Origin: Deltaproteobacteria bacterium
Lineage (GTDB): Bacteria > Myxococcota_A > UBA796 > GCA-2862545
NCBI GenBank assembly: GCA_007693595.1
Contig: REDI01000010.1
Location: 84,423 to 148,422, forward strand
DNA length: 64,000 bases
Direction of reading: 5' to 3'
The position numbers and the translations under genes were made by a program. Under the pieces are notes generated by a model. The model was not told the origin of the DNA, ran no database searches, and saw only the letters and a list, made by a program, of their open reading frames with translations. Numbering within the stretch: position 1 is the first letter of the stretch; each line of letters begins with the position of its first letter. Shown here piece after piece: positions 17,363-26,256 of the stretch.

Positions 17363-18240
17363 CGAGCGACCTCGACGCCGTCGAAGTCCGCACTCGTGAA
17401 GGCCTCCCAGGCCTCGGGATCCTCGCGGAGCGCAGCGTCGAGCCAGGTGTCGAAGACCCGCATGGCGTCGAGGCGGGCCTCTTCGACGGGGCGGAGGCGG
17501 GGACCATCGCGATCGAGCTCGGCCTGGCTCACCTCATCGGCCCAGTCATAGTGGTTCAAGCCTTGAACCTCGGCGAAGAGGCGAGGGCCCACAAACCGCT
17601 CGAAGCCAGCGCGGATCCGGTCCGGGTCCGCGCGCTCGTCGGTCTCGCCCGTGATCGAGAGCATGGGGCTGTCGGGTCGCCGGTCGGGTCGCACGGTGCC
17701 TGTGGGGTAGGCCGCGATGATCCCGAGCGTAGAGAAGTCCTCTGGGTCGGCCGCCCAGGCCTCGGCGGCCGTGACCCCGCCCAGACTGTGCCCGGTGACC
17801 GCGGCAGGGCGCTCGTCGAGCAGGCCGTGGAGTGGGCCACCGTCCATCGACGCTTCACGCACGCGATGGAGGGCTTCGCGGGCGTTTCCTGGGGCAAAGA
17901 GAGCGAGGTTGGCAGGGGGAGTGGGCACGATCACGGCGAAGCCCCGGCTGGCGAGGTGCTCGGACATCCAGCGGTAGCGATCAGGCCGCACCAGTCCCCC
18001 GGACAGGAGCACGACCGCGTGGGTTGGGCCCACGATCTCGCCGTCATCGTCGAGGGGAACATGGACCTCGAGGTGGACGCGCTCCGTCACCCGCGCCGGC
18101 GCCCGCCACGAGGTTCGCCCGACCCCGAAAGGTCCCGGCTGCCCCGCGATGAGCGGGGTCGAATCGTTCGCTGGCCGCACTTGGGTGAGCGGGGCGGGCT
18201 CGGCACAGCCGAGGAGCAGGACCAGGAGAATCGAGCGCAT
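17359..18240 (-). CDS. Alpha/beta-hydrolase lipoprotein
   Basis: 293 aa with a lipobox near the N terminus (LVLLLGC, Cys12). The alpha/beta-hydrolase core shows HAVVLLSGGLVRPDRYRW, the nucleophile elbow VTGHSLGGVTAAEA (catalytic Ser), a candidate Asp in TGETDERADPD and a candidate His in GLNHYDWAD. It resembles dienelactone hydrolase and cutinase-like esterases tethered to the envelope. The substrate is unknown. It is the first gene of a three-gene leftward run ending with the photolyase gene. Confidence 0.82.
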   Translation of the reverse strand: MRSILLVLLLGCAEPAPLTQVRPANDSTPLIAGQPGPFGVGRTSWRAPARVTERVHLEVHVPLDDDGEIVGPTHAVVLLSGGLVRPDRYRWMSEHLASRGFAVIVPTPPANLALFAPGNAREALHRVREASMDGGPLHGLLDERPAAVTGHSLGGVTAAEAWAADPEDFSTLGIIAAYPTGTVRPDRRPDSPMLSITGETDERADPDRIRAGFERFVGPRLFAEVQGLNHYDWADEVSQAELDRDGPRLRPVEEARLDAMRVFDTWLDAALREDPEAWEAFTSADFDGVEVAR

Positions 18241-18404
18241 ACGGTCGCGTATCGTCGGGATCTCGGGCTCGCCCGTCGGGCTGGTGCGACGGTGATGTAG
18301 CGGACCGGCTAGACTCTTTGGGAGGGCTACGCATCCCGAGGGGTCTCGGGTTACGCCCGCGGTCCTACCGTCTCACCGCCCGAGGAGACGCCATCGATAC
18401 CCTC

Positions 18405-19505
18405 GTGCCCATCGTCTGCCTGGTGATCGGAGCGTCGCTCCCACTCGCCCTGATCGGCATGGTCTTCGCCCGAGGACTCCGCCAGCTCAACGCGGCCGGG
18501 GCCTACCGCGAGGTGGCCCACGCCCTCGGTCTCGAGGTCGACACCCGCGGGGTGTCGATCCACGGGGTGCTCGCGGCTCGCCCGCTGTGGGTGGGCGAGG
18601 TCATGGTCGGACACGGTCCGGCCCGCCGCACCGAGGTTCACGGGGTGATCGGCCTTCGCCGCGCCCTCGGCCTGGGCCTCGATATCCAGCGTCGCCGGCG
18701 AGGGCGCCGGTCGGCCGGCCTGCCCTTGGGTCACCCTGAGCTCGATCGGCGCCTCATCGCCGAGGCCTCTTGGGCCGAAGGCCTCCAGCGCCTCCTCGAC
18801 GCGGGCGCTCGGGCGCCGCTGGTCCGCTTGATGAACCACTGCCCCGACGTGCAGATCGTCGACGATCAGGTCCGCCTCCTCCTGCGCCGTGCGCCCAGCC
18901 GGCCCGCGGATCTGGCGGCCGTGGTCGAGCACCTCGAGCTCGTCGCGGAAGCCCTCGAAGGGGCCCGCGAGGCTGTGCTCCCCCCCGCCGAGCTCGAGGC
19001 CTGGGTCGAGCCGTGGTCCGAGCTGGCCACCACCCTCGATTTAGGCTTTGTGCCCAACCTTCCCTCGCTCCGCGGTCGACTCGGCGACAACCTGGTCGAG
19101 GTCAGCCCGGAGCTCACCGATCGAGGCTACCGTGCGCGCGTCATCGTGCTCTTCGATCCCGAAGAGACGACCGGCCTTCTCATCGAGCCCCAGAAGGCTC
19201 CCGACGGCTACCAGTTCGTCGGTCAGGACATCCAAGTCGAAGACCCGCCCTTCGATGACGCCTTCGTGATCAAGGGCTTCGATCCCGAAGAGGTCCGGGG
19301 TCGCCTCACCGACGAGGTGCGCCGGGGACTGCTCGAGCTCCGCGGGCACGGCTTTCTTCGCCTCACGGATACCCACCTGCGGCTCTCAGGGGTGTCCGGT
19401 GAGGTCGAGGTGCTCGATGACGTGCTTCAGACGGTCCGTCGAGTCGCAGACGCGGTGGCCCCACCCCCCGCCTCGGCGCCCCGATGGATCGAGCAGCGAT
19501 CCTGA
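18405..19505 (+). CDS. Membrane-anchored protein of unknown function
   Basis: About 366 aa. One N-terminal membrane helix (LVPIVCLVIGASLPLALIGM) is followed by a ~340-residue soluble region with alternating helices and acidic loops. The start is uncertain. The frame is open from a TTG at 18318, but a -10-like TAGACT lies at 18310-18315 and the first ~25 codons look non-coding. A GAGGAG stands 5 bases before an ATC at 18393, and GTG at 18405 is the first normal start directly before the helix, so I use it. No domain is recognised. It is divergent from the hydrolase gene. Confidence 0.65.
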   Translation: MPIVCLVIGASLPLALIGMVFARGLRQLNAAGAYREVAHALGLEVDTRGVSIHGVLAARPLWVGEVMVGHGPARRTEVHGVIGLRRALGLGLDIQRRRRGRRSAGLPLGHPELDRRLIAEASWAEGLQRLLDAGARAPLVRLMNHCPDVQIVDDQVRLLLRRAPSRPADLAAVVEHLELVAEALEGAREAVLPPAELEAWVEPWSELATTLDLGFVPNLPSLRGRLGDNLVEVSPELTDRGYRARVIVLFDPEETTGLLIEPQKAPDGYQFVGQDIQVEDPPFDDAFVIKGFDPEEVRGRLTDEVRRGLLELRGHGFLRLTDTHLRLSGVSGEVEVLDDVLQTVRRVADAVAPPPASAPRWIEQRS

Positions 19506-19536
19506 GCGGTGTGATCTCGCCCGCGCCGCCGCAGGG

Positions 19537-20514
19537 TCAGCGGCGTCGGATGACCGTGCGCACGACCTTGACGTCTTCTTCGGCGGTGTCCGCGCTGTCT
19601 TGGGCCTGGTCGTCGTCTTCGGTCCAGCGCTCGGCGTCTTCTTGGCTCATGCCGCGGCTGCCCTTGTCGTTGCCCATGCCGAAGTCGGTGGGGTCGTCGA
19701 TGGTGCGGAGCGCGGTCTTGCCTTCGACCTGGTAGGTCTCGACACGACCCTGGGCCATGAGGCGCTGGACGGACTGGCGCCGAAGCTCGGGGGCGTCGGG
19801 GATGTTGTGCCCTTTCCAGCGGTGGATGAAGTAGTGCGCGCCGACGAAGCCGCCGCCGGACTTGAAGTGGGCTTCGGCCCGTGAGAGTTCGCGGTGGAGC
19901 TCCTGGTCGACGTCGCGGGTGGCGACCGGCGCGGGGAGGGTGGGGGCGTCGTCGGCGAGGTCGCCGTAGCTGAACTGATCGATGTGTTCGAGCAGGTTGA
20001 TGTGGCCCCAGGCCGATCGGGTGAGCGACCGCGAGAGTCCTCCGGCGCCGAAGGTGGCGATCCAGGTCTTTTTGCCCACGGAATGCACGGCTTCGAGTCC
20101 GGGAGAGATGTCGAGATCGCCCGAGAAGACGACGGCGATGTCGTAGGCGTCGCGGACGGCGAGGAGGATCATGTCGGCGACCAAAGAGGTGTCGACCATC
20201 TTCTCTTCGGTGAAGTGGGCGGACTGCCCACAGTGAGGGCAGTCGCGGCTGTTCGCCCGCCGGTTGAAGCGCTTGACGAAGAAGCCGGGGCGCCGCTCGA
20301 GCTCATCGAGGAGATCGGTGAGGGCGTGTCGATCGCCGCTGTCGTCGTGGGCCGTGGGGACGCCCGTGTAGTAATAGGCGGCGAAGAGCTCGGTTCCACC
20401 AACATGATCCACGACCCACTCCGCGAGTTGCCCGTGGTTGAGCCACCGATCCCGAGCGGCGCGGCTCAGGTCTTTCATATGGTTCTTACCGTCAAAAAAC
20501 AAAGCGACGCGCAT
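19537..20514 (-). CDS. NYN-domain (PIN-like) RNase family protein, LabA/DUF88 type
   Basis: 325 aa from the ATG at 20514, where the domain begins (MRVALFFDGKNHMKD); the open frame extends 24 codons further without clear support. NYN acidic residues are visible in FFDGKN, EEKMVDTSLVADMILL and VVFSGDLDISPGLEAV. A CPHC pair (DCPHCGQ) could be part of a small metal knuckle. The C-terminal ~130 residues are charged and end in a very acidic stretch, then VKVVRTVIRRR. NYN proteins are Mg-dependent ribonucleases or RNA-processing factors. The target is unknown. It stands alone between convergent and divergent neighbours. Confidence 0.85.
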   Translation of the reverse strand: MRVALFFDGKNHMKDLSRAARDRWLNHGQLAEWVVDHVGGTELFAAYYYTGVPTAHDDSGDRHALTDLLDELERRPGFFVKRFNRRANSRDCPHCGQSAHFTEEKMVDTSLVADMILLAVRDAYDIAVVFSGDLDISPGLEAVHSVGKKTWIATFGAGGLSRSLTRSAWGHINLLEHIDQFSYGDLADDAPTLPAPVATRDVDQELHRELSRAEAHFKSGGGFVGAHYFIHRWKGHNIPDAPELRRQSVQRLMAQGRVETYQVEGKTALRTIDDPTDFGMGNDKGSRGMSQEDAERWTEDDDQAQDSADTAEEDVKVVRTVIRRR

Positions 20515-20706
20515 GGTAGGGGGGCTCACGAGAGAGGAACAACGATAGGTCGTACTCGGGGGGTGTAACCGCTTACCGCGAGACATTGCACGTCTTGGAT
20601 TGCCATCGGGTCACCGGGGGGGACTTGTCGCGCTCGCTCGGCGTGCCTAGTCCATGCGCCCGATGGACACCCTTCCCGTCTGCTCCCCCTTGCCAAGGAG
20701 TTCACT

Positions 20707-22596
20707 TTGAGCGCGACTGAACACGGATTTCAGGCCGAGGTCCAACAGCTTCTCGACCTCATGATCCACTCCGTTTACTCCGACCGCGAGGTCTTCCTTC
20801 GCGAGCTCGTGAGCAACGCGGCCGATGCCCTCGATAAGGCACGGTTCATGTCGCTGACCCGCCCTGAGCTGCTCCCCGCCGGCTCCTCCGACCCCGGTGT
20901 GCGCATCACGGTGGATCCCGACGCCAAGACCCTGACCATCGAAGACGATGGCATCGGCATGACCCGCGACGAGGTCGTTCAGTACCTCGGAACCATCGCG
21001 CACTCAGGCACCAAGAGCTTCGTCGAGAAGCTGCGCGCCTCGAAGGAGGCCGAAGAAGGAGCGCCGGAGCTGATCGGCCAGTTCGGGATCGGCTTCTACT
21101 CGGCCTTCATGGTGGCCCGTCAGGTCGATGTCGAGACCCGGTCCGCCGAGCCCGACGCCGAGCCGGTGCGGTGGGTCTCCGAAGGCGCGGGGACCTACAC
21201 GCTGGACCAGGGTGAGCGCGAGCACCGCGGGACCTCGATCACCCTTCACCTCCGCTCCGATGCCGACGAATACGCCGACGCGTCCCGCCTGAGCAGCATC
21301 GTGGAGCGGTATAGCAACTTCGTGACCTGGCCCATCCTTGTCGACGAGGAGCAGGCCAACGAGGGCAAGGCCCTGTGGCGCCAGCGGCCAGCCGAGGTCA
21401 CCGACGAGCAGTCCGCTGCCTTCTACAAGTCGATCAGCGGGGACTGGTCCGACCCGGCGCTGACCATCCACTTCAAGGTCGACACCCCTATCCAATACAG
21501 CGCCATGCTCTTCATCCCCGAGCAGCGCCCCTGGGATCTCTTCACGCCCAACGTCGACCGAGGCCCCAGGCTCTATGCACGCAACGTGCTGATCACCGAG
21601 CATGCCAAGGGCCTCCTCCCCGACTGGCTGCGCTTCGTGCGCGGGGTGGTCGACAGCGAAGACATCTCGCTGAACGTCAGCCGCGAGATGGTCCAGCAGA
21701 CCCCCATCCTGCAGAAGATCGGCACCGCCCTCGTCAAGCGGGTGATCAAGGAGCTCGGTCGACTCGCGGGTCGCGAGGGCGACTCCGAAGAGGCCCAGGC
21801 CGACCGAGACCGCTACGCCAAGATCTGGCGCAACTTCGGCTTGCTCCTCAAGGAAGGCTACTACCACTCCGGCCCCGACCTGCGGGATCGCGTTCTACCG
21901 CTCCTTCGGTTCAACGCCCGGTCCCACGAAGGGCCCGACGGCTTGATCAGCCTGGCCGATTACAAGCAGGCCATGCCCGAAGGCCAGGACAAGATCTGGT
22001 TCATCACCGCGCCCGATCGCGACACGGCGCTCCAGAGCCCGGCCCTCGAGGCTTTTGCCCGCAAGGGCTACGATGTGCTCTTGCTCACCGACCCGGTCGA
22101 TGAGTGGCTGGTCACGGTCCTCGAAGAGTTCGATGGCACCCCCGTCCAGAGCGTCGCGCGGGGCGAGGTCGATCTGGGTGACGACGATGAAGACGATGCC
22201 GAGAGGGCCGACCTCTCAGGTCTGCTCCCCTTCATGAAGACCCTCTTCGACGGACAGGTCGTCGATGTGCGTGGGTCCAGTCGCCTGACCGACTCGGCCG
22301 CCGTCTTGGTCGACGCCGACGATGGGATCAGCTCGAACCTCGAGCGCATCCTCAAGCAGGCGAACCAGGCTGTCCCCACGAGCCGCCGAGTGCTCGAAGT
22401 CAACCCCAAGCACCCCCTGATCCAGCACCTCGCGGCGCTGCACGAGCGCGGCGAAGACCAAGTCGTCGAGCCGCTCACGCGACTCCTCCTCGACGAGGCG
22501 CGCCTGCTCGATGGCAGCCTCGATGAGCCCGCCGCTATGGGGCGCCGCGTACAGGACCTGCTCCAGCAGGTGGCCGCGCGCGCCGCACAGGTCTGA
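20707..22596 (+). CDS. htpG: Hsp90-family chaperone HtpG
   Basis: 629 aa, full length. The start is a TTG at 20707 with AAGGAG 6 bases upstream. The GHKL ATPase motifs are intact: YSDREVFLRELVSNAADALDKARF, DDGIGMTRDEV and IGQFGIGFYSAFMVA. The middle domain carries RFVRGVVDSEDISLNVSRE with the catalytic-loop Arg. It is an ATP-dependent dimeric chaperone of the cytosol. A peroxiredoxin gene follows 53 bases later, suggesting a joint stress-response unit. The TTG start may hold expression down. Confidence 0.96.
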   Translation: MSATEHGFQAEVQQLLDLMIHSVYSDREVFLRELVSNAADALDKARFMSLTRPELLPAGSSDPGVRITVDPDAKTLTIEDDGIGMTRDEVVQYLGTIAHSGTKSFVEKLRASKEAEEGAPELIGQFGIGFYSAFMVARQVDVETRSAEPDAEPVRWVSEGAGTYTLDQGEREHRGTSITLHLRSDADEYADASRLSSIVERYSNFVTWPILVDEEQANEGKALWRQRPAEVTDEQSAAFYKSISGDWSDPALTIHFKVDTPIQYSAMLFIPEQRPWDLFTPNVDRGPRLYARNVLITEHAKGLLPDWLRFVRGVVDSEDISLNVSREMVQQTPILQKIGTALVKRVIKELGRLAGREGDSEEAQADRDRYAKIWRNFGLLLKEGYYHSGPDLRDRVLPLLRFNARSHEGPDGLISLADYKQAMPEGQDKIWFITAPDRDTALQSPALEAFARKGYDVLLLTDPVDEWLVTVLEEFDGTPVQSVARGEVDLGDDDEDDAERADLSGLLPFMKTLFDGQVVDVRGSSRLTDSAAVLVDADDGISSNLERILKQANQAVPTSRRVLEVNPKHPLIQHLAALHERGEDQVVEPLTRLLLDEARLLDGSLDEPAAMGRRVQDLLQQVAARAAQV

Positions 22597-22649
22597 CCTC
22601 CGCAGGAATGTCCTGCCGACCTCTTCACCCCGACCCCACAGGAGTCCCC

Positions 22650-23222
22650 ATGACCATCATCGGAAAGCCCGCCCCTCACTTTGAGGGCCCCGCCGCCAAA
22701 GACGGCGAGATCGTCAACATCAGCCTGAGTGATTACCAGGGCAAGTGGCTCATCCTCTTCTTCTACCCGCTCGACTTCACCTTCGTCTGCCCCACCGAGC
22801 TGGTCGCCTTCTCAGACGCCACCGAGACCTTCCGCGCGCACAACGCCGAGGTCTTGGGCGTCTCGGTCGACTCGGTCCACACCCACCTCGCCTGGATGCG
22901 CACCCCCCGCTCCGAGGCGGGCGTCGGGGAGCTGAACTACCCGCTCCTCTCCGACATCTCCAAGCAGATCGCGGCGGCCTACGACGTGCTGATCGGCGAT
23001 GTCGCCCTGCGCGGCGTCTTCATCATCGATCCCGATGGCGTCGTTCAGAGCGCGACCATCAACAACCTCGATGTTGGGCGCAACGTCGCCGAGGTCGTTC
23101 GCACCCTGCGCGGGTACCAATACGCCCGTGAGTCGGGCAATGTCTGCCCTGCCAACTGGCAAGACGGCGATGAGGGCATGTCCGCGAGTCTCGATGGAGT
23201 CAAGGGCGTCATCGGCGGCTGA
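22650..23222 (+). CDS. ahpC: Typical 2-Cys peroxiredoxin (AhpC/Prx1 group)
   Basis: 190 aa from the ATG at 22650 with GGAG in front. The peroxidatic Cys47 lies in DFTFVCPTELVAFSD and the resolving Cys166 in GNVCPANW, the normal two-cysteine arrangement. It reduces hydrogen peroxide and organic hydroperoxides with electrons from thioredoxin or AhpF-like reductases. No reductase gene is beside it. It lies just downstream of htpG in the same direction. Confidence 0.94.
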   Translation: MTIIGKPAPHFEGPAAKDGEIVNISLSDYQGKWLILFFYPLDFTFVCPTELVAFSDATETFRAHNAEVLGVSVDSVHTHLAWMRTPRSEAGVGELNYPLLSDISKQIAAAYDVLIGDVALRGVFIIDPDGVVQSATINNLDVGRNVAEVVRTLRGYQYARESGNVCPANWQDGDEGMSASLDGVKGVIGG

Positions 23223-23263
23223 TACGCGGTCGAGCTTCGCGCTCGGAGCCGATAGGTGCCTTC

Positions 23264-24664
23264 ATGTCCAAGCCCTGGCGATTCCTATTACCCCTCGCGT
23301 TCGTCGCGGGTGTCGTAGGTCTCGCTGGGGCCTTTTCTTGGGGCTTCGCGGCGGAGCGCTACCAGGTCTTTCCGCGTGCCCAGATCGAGCAGGCTCGCCA
23401 GCTCTGGCACCAGGCGCAGCGGCCGGCCGCTCCCGACGTCGAGGGCCGATGGCGCTTGCGGGATGGTCGGCGGCCCTGGCTCCTCGAAGATCCTCAGGCC
23501 TACACCTGGGAGCAGCTCCAGGCGCTCGGCTATGCCGAGGGCACGCAGAGCCCCGAGGGGGATGTCGGGGTGCTGGTGCTGGAGCGCTCTGCGACACCAG
23601 GGCTGAGCTTGGTGACCTCGGGTCACGCTCCCGAGGCGCTGCTCTTGGATTTACGCGGTGAGGTCGTGCATCGCTGGTCCGCCGACGCCCAGACGATCTT
23701 TCCCGAGGTCGTGGCCCAGGGCCGACCCGCCCGCCCCTACTACCGGCGAGCCATCCTCCTGCCCGATGGGTCGATCCTGGCGATGATCGTGGACTTGGGG
23801 TTCTTTCGGCTGGGCCTCGACGGCGAGGTGCTATGGCGCTGGGAGGGCGAGGCGCACCATGACTTCTCGGTCGATGGTCAGGGGGGGGTCTGGGTCTTAG
23901 CGAGGGAGGTCACCACCGCGCGGCCCCCGCTTCCTCCGGGGCCGATGATCGAAGATCTGGCGGTCCGCCTCGATCTCGACACAGGCGAGGAGCTCCAGCG
24001 CTTCTCGCTCTTCGACGCGCTGGCGGACTCTCCTCATCGCAACCAGCTTCATGGCCTCGCCCAAGCTAAGGAAGGGGACTACTTCCACACCAACTCCCTC
24101 AAGGTGCTCGACGGCGCCCACGCCGATCGCCTGCCTGCCTTTTCCCAGGGCAGGTTGCTCTTGTCGATGCGACACCTCAACCTGGTCCTGGTGGTCGATC
24201 CCGACACGACCTCGACGGTCTGGGCCTGGCGGGGACCGTGGCGGTATCAGCACGAGCCGCTGGTGGTCCCGCCCGGGCATCTGCTCGTGTTCGATAACCT
24301 CAGCATGTGGCCGCGCAGTCGGGCGGTCGAGGTCGATCCGGCGAGTCAGCGCGTGGTGTGGTCGTTCGACGGAGGCACACGACCGCTCGTGAGTGAGACC
24401 TGCGGCACCGTTCAGCGCTTGCCCAACGGCCACACGATCGCGGTCGCCTCCGATACCGGGCGAGCGGTCGAGGTCGACCCCGAGGGGCGGATCGTCTGGG
24501 ACTGGGTGAGCCCGTACCGCGCGGGCCCCGACCAAGACCTCATCGCCACCCTCTTTCAGGCGCAGCGCCTCACGGGTCCCGAGCTGGGACCCTTCGCGGA
24601 TCGGGCCGAGTCGCCCCAGATCTCCGAGCCCTCGGACCGACCCGCGAAGGGCGCCCCACCGTGA
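23264..24664 (+). CDS. Arylsulfotransferase (ASST)-like beta-propeller protein
   Basis: 466 aa with an N-terminal signal anchor (FLLPLAFVAGVVGLAGAFSW) and then repeated propeller blades. Blade-like repeats include LLLDLRGEVVHRWSA, RLGLDGEVLWRWEGEAHHDF, NLVLVVDPDTTSTVWAWRG and RAVEVDPEGRIVWDWVSPY. HHDFSVD and HRNQLHG are candidate active-site His segments of the ASST family. Whether it moves sulfate is not shown; many family members are uncharacterised periplasmic propellers. The stop overlaps the GTG start of the next membrane glycosyltransferase-like gene, so the two are translationally coupled. Confidence 0.7.
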   Translation: MSKPWRFLLPLAFVAGVVGLAGAFSWGFAAERYQVFPRAQIEQARQLWHQAQRPAAPDVEGRWRLRDGRRPWLLEDPQAYTWEQLQALGYAEGTQSPEGDVGVLVLERSATPGLSLVTSGHAPEALLLDLRGEVVHRWSADAQTIFPEVVAQGRPARPYYRRAILLPDGSILAMIVDLGFFRLGLDGEVLWRWEGEAHHDFSVDGQGGVWVLAREVTTARPPLPPGPMIEDLAVRLDLDTGEELQRFSLFDALADSPHRNQLHGLAQAKEGDYFHTNSLKVLDGAHADRLPAFSQGRLLLSMRHLNLVLVVDPDTTSTVWAWRGPWRYQHEPLVVPPGHLLVFDNLSMWPRSRAVEVDPASQRVVWSFDGGTRPLVSETCGTVQRLPNGHTIAVASDTGRAVEVDPEGRIVWDWVSPYRAGPDQDLIATLFQAQRLTGPELGPFADRAESPQISEPSDRPAKGAPP

Positions 24665-26256
24665 TCGCCCCCCCCTGGGGCCCGGCCCTGGCGGTGACCC
24701 TCGTCATGATCGGCTGGGGCGTGGTGCTCGGCTTAGCCCAACGGGGGGGCTCAGGGCGGTGGGTCGCGGTCGGGGTCGCGGTGGCCTTGGCGTTGAGCAT
24801 GGTCGGCTGGCACGTCGATGATGCAGGCATCGTCTACGCTTATGCGCGCGCCCTGGCGGAGGGCCGCGGGCTCTCGCCGGGGCCTGGACTCGCTCCGGTC
24901 GAGGGCTTCAGTGATCCGCTCTGGGTGGCCTCGCTCACCCCCTTTGTTGCAGTCGGAGCCCCTGCGCCGCTGGCTGCGAAGGTGCTGCAGCTCGGGCTTG
25001 GGGCGGCGGTGGTCTGGGGCTCGCATCGCCTCGCGCTCCGCACGGGGGCCAGCGCGCTCGGGGCCGACGTCACCGCGATGATGGTGGCAGGATCCGGGGT
25101 GCTCGCGGTGTGGTCGGCCTCGGGTCTCGAGGTCGCCCTGTTCGCCTGGCTGCTGCTGGTCGCGGCGGGAGCGGCGCACGGCGACCCGCGCACCCGGGCG
25201 GAGGCCGGGGTTTCTCCCTGGTTCGAAGGCGGGGTCGTGACCGTCGCGGTCGCGCTTTTGTGCTGGAGCCGGCCCGAAGGGGGGCTTGCAGGCTGGGCGG
25301 TCGCGGCCATCCTCGGCATGCTGGCAGCGCGGCGCTGGGTGGTTGGTCCCGCGACCGTAGGGCTGGTGCTGGGTACGGTCTCCCTGTTCGGGCTGCGCTG
25401 GTGGCTGCTGGGGGAACTCTGGCCGAACACCGCCTTGGCCAAGCTTCCGGCCTACGACCTATGGACCTTGCTTCGGGGCGGCGCTTACCTGGGGGGCGCC
25501 GCGCTGATGACGGGTTTTCTTCCTTTGTTGCTCGGGGCCATGCCCGCAGGGCTGGGCCGAGGCCGCCGCACCGTCTTCGGTGCGGTGGGGATCGCTTCGA
25601 TGGCCGCTGTCTTTGTGCTCATCGCTGGAGGGGACTGGATGCTCCATGCGCGCTTGCTCGCGCCGTATGTCCCGGTCGTCTTCGCGCTGGCCGTGCCGGA
25701 GGTCGTTACGACGATCCGTCGAAGAACTCGAGGCTCGACCGGCGCTTCCGTGCTGCTGGTCCTCGCCGCCCTGTGCGGAGGGATCACCTTGGCCGACGCG
25801 GTCGCCCGCCCCACGTTGCCCATGGATCTCGGGCTCCGCAAGGGCGAGCTCTTCGATGCGATCACGGGCGATGCCTGCCCAGAGTCCACCGTCGCGACCC
25901 CCGACGCCGGGGGCGTCCTCTATGGATCACCGACCCTCGAGCTCACCGATCTCGCGGGACTCCTCGACGCTGAGGCGGCCCGTCACCGCCGCCATCCTGG
26001 CTACTGGCCCGCCCGCATGCAGGTGCAGCGGCCTGCCCTCATCGATCTTCACGATGGATGGGCCCATCGGACCGGACTCTCCGACGAGGTGCTCACCGAG
26101 CTGGGCTATGCCATCCTCTGCCGGCGATGGCCCGCTCCCGAGGCTCCGACCTTGTGGTTGCACCACCGATGCGATGCCCCGCGCCGCGCCCAGACCCAGG
26201 CCCGGATCGACTTGTTTTGCGCCGAGGGTCTCCGCGGGCTGGAGCCGCTACCGTAG
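24661..26256 (+). CDS. Polytopic GT-C-like glycosyltransferase or related membrane protein
   Basis: 531 aa starting at a GTG that overlaps the previous stop (GTGA). About ten membrane helices are visible. An early loop has WHVDDAGIVYAYARALAEGRG then VEGFSDPLWVASL, an Asp-containing first loop typical of GT-C enzymes that use lipid-linked sugars. LWPNTALAK and IAGGDWMLHARLLAPYVPV are also recurrent in this group. The last ~120 residues form a soluble periplasmic part. Substrate is unknown. Coupling with a periplasmic propeller protein suggests envelope glycan or glycolipid work. The gene converges with corA and the ends overlap by 9 bases. Confidence 0.65.
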   Translation: MIAPPWGPALAVTLVMIGWGVVLGLAQRGGSGRWVAVGVAVALALSMVGWHVDDAGIVYAYARALAEGRGLSPGPGLAPVEGFSDPLWVASLTPFVAVGAPAPLAAKVLQLGLGAAVVWGSHRLALRTGASALGADVTAMMVAGSGVLAVWSASGLEVALFAWLLLVAAGAAHGDPRTRAEAGVSPWFEGGVVTVAVALLCWSRPEGGLAGWAVAAILGMLAARRWVVGPATVGLVLGTVSLFGLRWWLLGELWPNTALAKLPAYDLWTLLRGGAYLGGAALMTGFLPLLLGAMPAGLGRGRRTVFGAVGIASMAAVFVLIAGGDWMLHARLLAPYVPVVFALAVPEVVTTIRRRTRGSTGASVLLVLAALCGGITLADAVARPTLPMDLGLRKGELFDAITGDACPESTVATPDAGGVLYGSPTLELTDLAGLLDAEAARHRRHPGYWPARMQVQRPALIDLHDGWAHRTGLSDEVLTELGYAILCRRWPAPEAPTLWLHHRCDAPRRAQTQARIDLFCAEGLRGLEPLP

